The notes below the pieces were generated by a model, which saw nothing but the letters and a program-made list of their open reading frames with translations, did no database searches and was not told where the DNA came from. The translations under genes were made by a program, and so were the position numbers. Positions 1 through 4,348 of a stretch of 5,874 bases of DNA are shown one piece after another; position 1 is the stretch's first letter; each line of letters opens with the position of its first letter. Source of the DNA: a bacterium (lineage in GTDB: Bacteria; Chloroflexota; Dehalococcoidia; Tepidiformales; Tepidiformaceae). Location: NCBI GenBank assembly GCA_945861295.1, contig CAMAUF010000165.1:1-5874 (forward strand), read 5' to 3'.

Positions 1-1
1 C

Positions 2-172
2 ACGGTCCCGACCACCGCGACTGGCTTGCGCATCCGCCGCTGGCCCAGCGACGGCCTCGAAGCCGAATACGTCGACATCCTCGACCTTGCGGCGCGTCTT
101 GCCATCGATGCCGCCTCGCTCGATTTCGACACCCGCCAGGCATTTAGTCGCTTGCCCGAAAATTTCCGCTAG
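2..172 (+). CDS. C-terminal end of an unrecognised protein (5' truncated by window edge)
   Basis: Frame 2 is open from the window edge to a TAG at 170-172 and encodes 56 residues, ending in SRLPENFR. Codons end mostly in G or C, as in the neighbouring amidohydrolase, which supports real coding. It includes the stretch GLRIRRWPSDGLEAEYVDIL followed by an Ala/Leu/Asp-rich segment that looks helical. I do not recognise the family from this fragment. The gap to the amidohydrolase start is 50 bp on the same strand, so the two could be co-transcribed, although a promoter-like hexamer overlaps the stop codon. Confidence 0.6.
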   Translation, partial: TVPTTATGLRIRRWPSDGLEAEYVDILDLAARLAIDAASLDFDTRQAFSRLPENFR

Positions 173-191
173 AATGCGCGGAATCGATTCC
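170..191 (+). promoter_or_regulatory. Possible promoter -10 box and 12-bp palindrome upstream of the amidohydrolase
   Basis: TAGAAT at 170-175 matches a bacterial -10 box at five of six positions. Five bases downstream lies GGAATCGATTCC (180-191), a perfect 12-bp palindrome that could be an operator half-turn site. No convincing -35 box is seen at 16-18 bp. The placement between the upstream stop and the amidohydrolase ribosome binding site fits a regulated promoter, but both elements are short enough to occur by chance. Confidence 0.25.
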
Positions 192-222
192 ATGACCGCA
201 TCGAAGCGCAGGGAGGCCCAGG

Positions 223-1497
223 ATGACCACGCTCGCCAGTAACGTGACCAAAGAGGCGTTCGAGACCATGTCACCGCTCGAACGGAGCGTCCACTACAAC
301 ACGAACCGCTACCGTTCGCCCGGCAGCGAAGGCTGGTCGCGCTCCGTCGCCCCCGGCGACCCTGACCGCTACCTCATGGTCTCCGCCGATTGCCACGTCG
401 TCGAGCCGCCCAACCTCTGGGTCGAACGGATCGACGAAAAGTACCGTCACCGCCTCCCGCGCCTCGAAGTCGACAAGGACGGCGTCAAGTGGTCCATCAC
501 CGAAGGCCACCATCCCATGAAGCTGCGTGACCTCAAGATGGAGGGCGAGGACCTCGAACGTTCGAAGGTCGGCAAGTCGGACCCAGCCGAGCGCCTCGCT
601 GACCATGCCCGCGACGGCCTCGACGCCGAAGTGATCTTCCCGAACCGGGGCCTCAGCATGTGGGCGACGCCGGACGCGCTGTTCAGCCAGGCCCAGTGCG
701 CCGTCTATAACGACTGGTGTTACGAAACCTTCGGCGCGCACTTCGACCGCATCGCGCCCCTCGCCTGCGTCAACACCGGGGACATCGATTCGGCCATCGG
801 CGAGATCGAACGCACCGCCAAGCTCGGCTTCCGTGGCCTCAGCCTGCCCTGCAAGCCGATCTGGGGCGCCGGCGGCTCCTCCGACGCCAACTACAACGAC
901 CGCGAGTACGACCGGCTTTGGGCCTGCATCCAGGACACGAAGATGCCGTTCACCTTCCACGTCTCCACGGGCAAGGACCCGCGCGGGGCGAAGGGCAACG
1001 GCGGCGCGATCATTAACTACGTCGTCCACTCGCTCGCGCCGACCGCTGAGCCGATCGTCGTCCTCTGCTCCTCCGGCATCCTCGACCGCTTCCCCGGGCT
1101 GCGTTTCGCCAGCATCGAAGCCGGCATCGGCTGGGTGCCGTGGATGCTGCGCGCGATGGACGAGGCCTACGAGCACCACCATTTCTGGGTCTTCCCGAAG
1201 CTTTCGATGCTCCCCAGCGAGTTCTACCGCAAGCACGGCTCCGCCAGCTTCCAAGAGGACCCGCCGGGCATCGACCTGATGCGGGAGTACAACCTCAGCG
1301 ACAACTTCATGTGGGCGAACGACTACCCGCACCACGAGGGTAGTTGGCCCCACAGCCAGCAGGCGATCGAGCGCCACATGGGCAAGCTCAACGACGATGA
1401 GCGGGCGAAGGTGCTCGGCCTCAACGCGGCGCGGTTGTTTGGCTTCGATGTCGCGAAACTGCTGGCGTATCGGACGGCGGACGCAGGCGGGAAGTAG
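223..1497 (+). CDS. Amidohydrolase-2 family metal-dependent hydrolase/decarboxylase
   Basis: This 424-residue protein belongs to the amidohydrolase-related TIM-barrel family (Amidohydro_2, relatives of ACMSD and gamma-resorcylate decarboxylase). The visible signatures occur in the family order. An N-terminal metal motif of DxH form sits at D56-C57-H58 in SADCHVVEP. A barrel histidine is at H246 in FTFHVSTG. IEAGIGWVPWML covers 299-310. The C-terminal catalytic aspartate is probably D367 in WANDYPHHEGSWPHS. There is no signal peptide, so it should be cytoplasmic. Known relatives hydrolyse or decarboxylate cyclic or aromatic carboxylates; the substrate cannot be read from sequence. The ATG at 223 is supported by GGGAGG at 211-216, six bases upstream. 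About 45 residues precede the barrel motif, which is usual for the longer members of this group. The last 61 codons occur again at 2845-3029. Family assignment is secure; the reaction is not. Confidence 0.9.
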   Translation: MTTLASNVTKEAFETMSPLERSVHYNTNRYRSPGSEGWSRSVAPGDPDRYLMVSADCHVVEPPNLWVERIDEKYRHRLPRLEVDKDGVKWSITEGHHPMKLRDLKMEGEDLERSKVGKSDPAERLADHARDGLDAEVIFPNRGLSMWATPDALFSQAQCAVYNDWCYETFGAHFDRIAPLACVNTGDIDSAIGEIERTAKLGFRGLSLPCKPIWGAGGSSDANYNDREYDRLWACIQDTKMPFTFHVSTGKDPRGAKGNGGAIINYVVHSLAPTAEPIVVLCSSGILDRFPGLRFASIEAGIGWVPWMLRAMDEAYEHHHFWVFPKLSMLPSEFYRKHGSASFQEDPPGIDLMREYNLSDNFMWANDYPHHEGSWPHSQQAIERHMGKLNDDERAKVLGLNAARLFGFDVAKLLAYRTADAGGK

Positions 1498-1498
1498 G
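1313..1498 (+). repeat. Direct repeat copy A (3' end of intact amidohydrolase)
   Basis: These 186 bp match 2845-3030 without any indel (constant offset of 1532 bp). By hand I count 18 mismatches, about 90% identity. The copy covers codons from Ala365 to the stop codon of the intact gene plus one base. Only three mismatched codons change the amino acid (Q to P, N to T, T to A in copy B). Confidence 0.95.
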
Positions 1499-1593
1499 GG
1501 ACGCTACGGGGAACGACTTCGCACCTCGAAGGAGGCCCTCGACTTGTCGCAACATCGAACGGCCGGTCCTCAATGAACGCTTAGGGGTACCAA

Positions 1594-1916
1594 ATGAAAT
1601 TCGGCGTCGCCTACGACTTCAGGAACCACCCAAGTTCGGCGGCCCGCCCCCGTACACTAACGCGAGTTCGTCGACCAGGTCGACCGACAAGCACGGCTTC
1701 GACCACGTCGACCTGCCCGAGCACCGCCTCTGCGCCATGACATCGGAGGAGGTCGTCGACCTCGGCAAGCGGATGGAGGCCGCCGACCCCTCGCCGGCGG
1801 CGCTGGGGTTTAGCCCAGTGACCGGCGGGCTTCCCGCTGTCATCGGCCAGGAATGCCTCGACTTGGTGGTCAACGAGGTGATGCCCGCCTTCCCACAGAT
1901 AGGAACCCGATCGTGA
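1594..1916 (+). pseudogene. Decayed, internally deleted luciferase-like (LLM) flavin-dependent monooxygenase
   Basis: The 5' end reads MKFGVAYDFRN (frame of 1594), the start of bacterial luciferase-like F420/FMN monooxygenases. The homology then jumps frames: KFGGPPPYT from 1632, EFVDQV from 1664 in a third frame, and DKHGFDHVDLPEHR back in the frame of 1632. An intact relative reads roughly the same pieces in one frame. The text then passes directly (near 1737) into TSEEVVDLGKRMEAADPSPAAL and FSPVTGGLPAVIGQECLDL...NEVMPAF, which resembles the extreme C-terminus of the same family (GLPPxxGWxSLxLFxxEVMP). Family members are about 300-400 residues; here only about 105 codons remain, so most of the barrel is missing and small indels break the frame. 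A possible ribosome binding site, TAGGGG, lies at 1582-1587. The TGA at 1914-1916 overlaps the GTG start of the next gene. Identification as an LLM remnant is by motif recognition; non-function is clear from the frame breaks. Confidence 0.72.
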
Positions 1917-2821
1917 CCCCGGACGAGAGGAAGTACGAGCAGTACAAGAGGAACTACGAGGAGTACTGGCGCAAGCTTCGCAAACAGCACCGCGAACAGG
2001 GTTCTGCACCTCCTGACGAGAAGACGCTCGGTATTCTGGCGCGAGCGTTTCTTGATTTGTATGACCCGGGTAATAAGTCGATACCCCGGGCGATATCCCA
2101 GCCGAGTCCGAGGCTCACCGACGCTGAGTATGAACGACGACGAGTTGACGACGAGCGAGACCGTGTTCGTTTGGCACAAACCCAACGTGAGGAGCGCCAA
2201 CGCCAAGAGCAGTTGACCATGGATGCACACGCTAGGCAGATTCTTGGGCGATTGCGAGTCGCGGAGAAACTCGAAGAACTACGAAACCGATACCTCGATC
2301 GACGTGTTCGCGTTGTCGTTGGGGCTTTCGAACATCTGAACCAGGGATGGTGGAGGCACTCGATAGACCTGCAGATAGAACTGCCTTATCCGGAGGCACA
2401 GTATGTGCCCCAAATTCGTAGAGTTACCGGGCCCTACGAGACGACATCCGTGAGCTATGGACCAGACGGTCCTCAATACAGCGTCAATCACGTCAGCGGG
2501 CCGCACGATGAGACGTTTTACAAGATAACCGGTGTTGACGAGAAAAAGTACACACGATATTTCTCGATCATCAACCGAAGTAATGGAATCACGGGTAAAA
2601 TATCTTCGAAAAGTAATGGAATCACGGGAATAAATGAAATCGGGACGACCTATGTCGAGCCTAACGTCGACCTAAGCGCACTGGGCCGAGCAGTAGACCA
2701 ATTGATTCTGGACGCGAAAACTGTTTTTGATGACACGGATGCGGTCGAGCGGGACGCCAATCTCAAGCGAGCAAGGATACGCTCGATGATCGGACGAGTC
2801 GTTGCCAACCTTGACTTTTAG
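1913..2821 (+). CDS. Unrecognised 302-residue protein with charged helical N-terminal half
   Basis: I do not recognise this protein. I chose GTG 1913 as the start because AGGAA (1901-1905) sits seven bases upstream. The longer ATG 1853 start has no spacing from its only SD-like bases and would recode the tail of the LLM remnant. Residues 1-30 are rich in Lys, Arg, Glu and Tyr (DERKYEQYKRNYEEYWRKL). Residues 68-128 form a highly charged, probably coiled-coil stretch (ERRRVDDERDRVRLAQTQRE). From about 131 to 250 the protein is probably beta-rich, with aromatic and glycine residues (LNQGWWRHSIDLQIELPYP). A tandem repeat carries SNGITG twice (223-228, 234-239), and the C-terminal 50 residues look helical. 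No signal peptide or membrane segment is visible. Codons such as AAA, AAT, ATA and TTT are much commoner than in the neighbours, suggesting recent acquisition. It lies inside the 186-bp direct repeats. Confidence 0.7.
   Translation: MTPDERKYEQYKRNYEEYWRKLRKQHREQGSAPPDEKTLGILARAFLDLYDPGNKSIPRAISQPSPRLTDAEYERRRVDDERDRVRLAQTQREERQRQEQLTMDAHARQILGRLRVAEKLEELRNRYLDRRVRVVVGAFEHLNQGWWRHSIDLQIELPYPEAQYVPQIRRVTGPYETTSVSYGPDGPQYSVNHVSGPHDETFYKITGVDEKKYTRYFSIINRSNGITGKISSKSNGITGINEIGTTYVEPNVDLSALGRAVDQLILDAKTVFDDTDAVERDANLKRARIRSMIGRVVANLDF
2578..2628 (+). repeat. 33-bp-period in-frame tandem duplication within the unrecognised gene
   Basis: The 18-bp string AAGTAATGGAATCACGGG occurs exactly at 2578-2595 and 2611-2628, a period of 33 bp or 11 codons. 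It yields SNGITG twice, each preceded by a basic residue (R, K). The bases between copies are only partly similar. This suggests an older in-frame duplication with the core retained, or slippage in an A/T-rich stretch. Confidence 0.9.
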
Positions 2822-2844
2822 CTACGAGTGTTTGCGACCCAAGC

Positions 2845-3029
2845 GGGCGAACGACTACCCGCACCACGAGGGAAGCTGGCCCCACAGCCAGCCGGCGATC
2901 GAGCGCCACATGGGCAAACTGACGGACGACGAGCGCGCCAAGGTCCTCGGGCTCAACGCCGCGCGGTTGTTTGGGTTCGATGTCGCGAAGCTGCTGGCGT
3001 ATCGGGCGGCCGACGCGGGCGGGAAGTAG
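2845..3029 (+). pseudogene. Truncated second amidohydrolase: C-terminal ~61 codons only
   Basis: The sequence is collinear with the last 61 codons of the amidohydrolase ending at 1497, including ANDYPHHEGSWPHS and the terminal DAGGK. It lacks the whole TIM barrel except the strand bearing the catalytic aspartate. Homology begins abruptly at 2845, 24 bp after the stop of the unrecognised gene. A TTG-initiated frame from 2802 would add 15 unrelated residues; there is no sign this is used. Most of the 18 differences are synonymous, so the fragment probably comes from a gene that was functional for some time after it diverged. A stand-alone product could not be an enzyme. Confidence 0.88.
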
Positions 3030-3030
3030 G
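2845..3030 (+). repeat. Direct repeat copy B (amidohydrolase 3' end)
   Basis: This partner of 1313-1498 has the same orientation, is about 90% identical over 186 bp and has no gaps. The two copies bracket the LLM remnant and the unrecognised low-GC gene. The match stops right after the stop codon. Confidence 0.95.
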
Positions 3031-3039
3031 AGAGTCAGG

Positions 3040-3065
3040 CGAGCACTTAACGGAACAGGTGCTCG
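3040..3065. other. Small inverted repeat at the 3' end of mazF
   Basis: CGAGCAC (3040-3046) and GTGCTCG (3059-3065) can pair as a perfect 7-bp stem with a 12-base loop. It spans the mazF stop codon, between the converging amidohydrolase remnant and toxin gene. There is no T-run on either side, so it does not look like a classical intrinsic terminator, but it could still slow or protect the 3' end of either transcript. Confidence 0.3.
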
Positions 3066-3400
3066 ATATCCAGTGCGAAAGCTAGCGCACGGTCGACCTC
3101 CTGCATCTTGCTGTCGCTCAGCCGGCCAACCCAGTCCCTCAGGAGAGTGCGCTCCACTGAGGTCAGTTCGTCGCACCGAATCGACGACGGGCGCAATAAT
3201 CCGTCCGCTTCACCTACCGGGACTTCCGTGTTGAGGCCGCCTCTGGTCGTATAGATCGGTGCGCAGATGACGGTGCTGTACCGCGTGCGGAGGAGCGGCT
3301 CGCGACTCACCACACAAAACACGCGGTGGCGGCGAGGGTCGAGGTCCGATGTCAGGGGAACGCGAAAGAGGTCACCGCGTTGCAACGGCGAAGTCCTCAT
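3047..3400 (-). CDS. mazF: MazF/PemK-family endoribonuclease toxin
   Basis: This 117-residue protein has the usual length of MazF toxins, which cut mRNA at short sequence motifs and are held inactive by a partner antitoxin. Family signatures are RGDLFRV (8-14), the hydrophobic strand RVFCVVS (26-32), VICAPIYTT (44-52) with the Thr expected near the active site, then GLLRPSSIRCDEL (67-79) and the closing VGRLSDSKMQEVDRAL (91-106). The frame is open further upstream to 3514, but that extension is antisense-like low-complexity Ser/Arg text within the antitoxin, so I place the start at ATG 3400. It shares 29 bases with the antitoxin gene ending at 3372, which implies translational coupling. No strong ribosome binding site is visible, consistent with coupling; TTG 3385 is a possible alternative start. 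The typical G-K-x-R-P of many MazF proteins is replaced by PRRHRV, a modest departure. Confidence 0.88.
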   Translation of the reverse strand: MRTSPLQRGDLFRVPLTSDLDPRRHRVFCVVSREPLLRTRYSTVICAPIYTTRGGLNTEVPVGEADGLLRPSSIRCDELTSVERTLLRDWVGRLSDSKMQEVDRALAFALDIEHLFR

Positions 3401-3653
3401 CGAAAAAGTCCGAGCCGAGCGACTCCGGCGGGACGCCATAGAGGTAGGAGTCCGGCGGTTCGCCGAACTTCCCATCGGCGATGGCGTTGAGGATCTCGAT
3501 CTCGCGGGCGTCACTCTCGACCCGATCCGCGCGGCGAATCACGTCCCAGGCGGCCTGTTCGAGGAACTCTGAGCGCGACCGCCCTTCGGGGCAGCGCCGG
3601 TCGATCGCTTCGAGCACGTCTGGGCTGAGTGTCACCGATGTCTTGACCTTCAT
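3372..3653 (-). CDS. Ribbon-helix-helix antitoxin, cognate partner of mazF (antitoxin 1)
   Basis: This 93-residue protein has an N-terminal ribbon-helix-helix DNA-binding domain of the CopG/MazE-like type. The beta-strand is KTSVTLS (4-10), helix A PDVLEAIDRRC (11-21) and helix B SRSEFLEQAAWDVIRR (26-41). The remaining tail is acidic (residues 44-93, ending near FFDEDF) and should wrap and neutralise the toxin. It is expected to bind its own promoter as a dimer and repress the operon. Its 3' end overlaps the toxin start by 29 bases. Start ATG 3653 is preceded by GTAGAGTGGTGGT, the same 13 bases as upstream of antitoxin 3. Its first ~55 residues are about 78% identical to antitoxin 3 by hand alignment, so the two are duplicates. 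Confidence 0.88.
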   Translation of the reverse strand: MKVKTSVTLSPDVLEAIDRRCPEGRSRSEFLEQAAWDVIRRADRVESDAREIEILNAIADGKFGEPPDSYLYGVPPESLGSDFFDEDFAVATR

Positions 3654-3666
3654 ACCACCACTCTAC
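3651..3666 (-). promoter_or_regulatory. Shared start-region motif of antitoxin 1 (possible -10 box or ribosome binding site)
   Basis: On the minus strand the sequence is GTAGAGTGGTGGTATG, identical to 4233-4248 before antitoxin 3. TAGAGT (3660-3665) could be a -10 box placed so that transcription begins at or next to the ATG, giving a leaderless message. Alternatively GTGGTGGT is a weak ribosome binding site. Sequences diverge beyond this block, so its retention may be functional or just the edge of the duplication. Confidence 0.35.
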
Positions 3667-3690
3667 TCCGCTCGCCGGGCATCCGCCGAT

Positions 3691-3936
3691 TCACCGGTCC
3701 TCGTCCCAAACATCAGCCTCTAACTCGATGAACTCCTCGACCGCCTCGTTCCAGGTCTCGGCATTCCGGCGCAAGATCTCGCGGTCACGCGCGGCTGCGT
3801 CTTCTCGCTCGCGACGGCGGATCACGTCCCAGGCCGCGTCCTCCAGAAATGCGGAACGGCCTCCTGATGACGTGCAGGTCTCGTCGGTCACCGCGATGAG
3901 TTCGGCGCTCAGCGACACTGAAGTCTTCACCTTCAC
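3691..3936 (-). CDS. Ribbon-helix-helix antitoxin without adjacent toxin (antitoxin 2)
   Basis: This 81-residue protein shares the MKVKTSVSLS strand and the helix-B sequence RSAFLEDAAWDVIRR with the other two antitoxins, but it is much more diverged in helix A (AELIAVTDETCTSSGG) and in the tail. The C-terminus is acidic (EEFIELEADVWDEDR). The start is GTG 3934-3936, which shares four bases (GTGA) with the stop of antitoxin 3, so the two are translationally coupled. Only 37 bp separate its stop from the start of antitoxin 1, leaving no room for a toxin gene. It could be an orphan antitoxin, an extra repressor of the cluster, or an antitoxin acting on toxins elsewhere in the genome. Confidence 0.8.
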   Translation of the reverse strand: MKVKTSVSLSAELIAVTDETCTSSGGRSAFLEDAAWDVIRRREREDAAARDREILRRNAETWNEAVEEFIELEADVWDEDR

Positions 3937-4235
3937 GAAGCGACCATCCTCGTCCGTCGCGGGCCAACCACGAAGTCCTCATCGAAGAAGTCGTCGCCGA
4001 GTTCGAGCGGATCCACAGCGAATTGCAGTGACTCCAACGCTTCAGCGCCCATGCTGGCGCCCAGGCGCCGGTAAATCTCAATGTCCCGCGCGTCGCGTTC
4101 AGCCCGCTCCGCGTGGTGGATGACGTCCCAGGCCGCCTGTTCGAGGAACTCCGAGCGCGAACGCCCGTGTTCGCAGCGACGGTCGATCGCTTCGAGGAGG
4201 CCTGGGCTCAGGGTCACCGATGTCTTGACTTTCAT
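3933..4235 (-). CDS. Ribbon-helix-helix antitoxin, first gene of the cluster (antitoxin 3)
   Basis: This 100-residue protein is a close relative of antitoxin 1: strand KTSVTLS (4-10), helix A PGLLEAIDRRC (11-21), helix B SRSEFLEQAAWDVIHH (26-41), then a tail ending in DDFFDEDFVV (81-90). Residues 91-100 (GPRRTRMVAS) extend past the point where antitoxin 1 stops. This extension seems to be read out of what was once the start of a toxin gene and is probably a by-product of toxin deletion. It has no adjacent toxin and is followed at once by antitoxin 2 (4-bp overlap). The ATG 4235 start carries the same GTAGAGTGGTGGT upstream block as antitoxin 1. It probably heads the transcript of all four genes. 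Confidence 0.85.
   Translation of the reverse strand: MKVKTSVTLSPGLLEAIDRRCEHGRSRSEFLEQAAWDVIHHAERAERDARDIEIYRRLGASMGAEALESLQFAVDPLELGDDFFDEDFVVGPRRTRMVAS
3959..3982 (-). pseudogene. Possible fossil of a lost mazF toxin start
   Basis: In the frame offset from antitoxin 3, ATG 3982 reads MRTSWLARDGRGW. The intact toxin begins MRTSPLQRGDLF at the same place relative to its antitoxin (both within the FFDEDF codons). The match fades after about eight codons, and the frame then runs through antitoxin 2 without MazF motifs. The MRTS identity is partly forced because the same bases encode the conserved DEDF of the antitoxin. Only the following L and R positions give independent support, so this is a suggestion. 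Confidence 0.35.
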
Positions 4236-4248
4236 ACCACCACTCTAC
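4233..4248 (-). promoter_or_regulatory. Shared start-region motif of antitoxin 3 (possible -10 box or ribosome binding site)
   Basis: The minus strand reads GTAGAGTGGTGGTATG, identical to the block before antitoxin 1. TAGAGT lies at 4242-4247, six bases from the ATG. It lies in the 113-bp region between the divergent antitoxin and phosphotransferase genes, which should hold the promoters of both. I see no clear -35 box. Confidence 0.35.
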
Positions 4249-4335
4249 CGCTTCACCGCCAGGGCGTCCCTACCCAGGCGACCGAATATCCAGATACGGC
4301 ACTCCCGAGTAGCATCGGCGCTTCACAGTCCATCC

Positions 4336-4340
4336 GGAGG
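4336..4340 (+). promoter_or_regulatory. Ribosome binding site fixing the TTG start of the phosphotransferase
   Basis: GGAGG lies eight bases before TTG 4349. It is the strongest Shine-Dalgarno match near this gene and decides for the TTG over later ATG codons, which lie beyond the conserved N-terminal residues. Confidence 0.75.
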
Positions 4341-4348
4341 GCCCGATC

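Noticed and set aside
271..1377. Long minus-strand open frame opposite the amidohydrolase
   Set aside because: It is a mirror of a GC-rich coding gene. Its product is Val/Ala/Arg/Asp-rich with no family motif, while the + strand frame has clear catalytic motifs and a ribosome binding site.
1853..1912. N-terminal extension of the unrecognised gene to ATG 1853
   Set aside because: These 20 codons read the LLM C-terminal remnant in the wrong frame, and the ATG lacks a properly spaced ribosome binding site. GTG 1913 is better.
1619..2230. Minus-strand frame of 203 codons across the LLM remnant and the start of the unrecognised gene
   Set aside because: It crosses two different origins of sequence, shows no recognisable domain, and starts with a hydrophobic run that is just the antisense of the charged coiled-coil codons.
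2578..2628. Start of a CRISPR-like array
   Set aside because: There are only two copies, with a 15-base interval inside a coding frame and a period of exactly 11 codons. It is a tandem coding duplication.
1498..3030. The insert as a classical transposon with terminal repeats
   Set aside because: The repeats are direct, 186 bp long, coding and about 10% diverged. There is no transposase, no terminal inverted repeat and no short target duplication.
3401..3514. Upstream extension of mazF to 3514
   Set aside because: The extra 38 residues are Ser/Arg-rich out-of-frame text of the antitoxin, and MazF proteins start close to the RGD motif.
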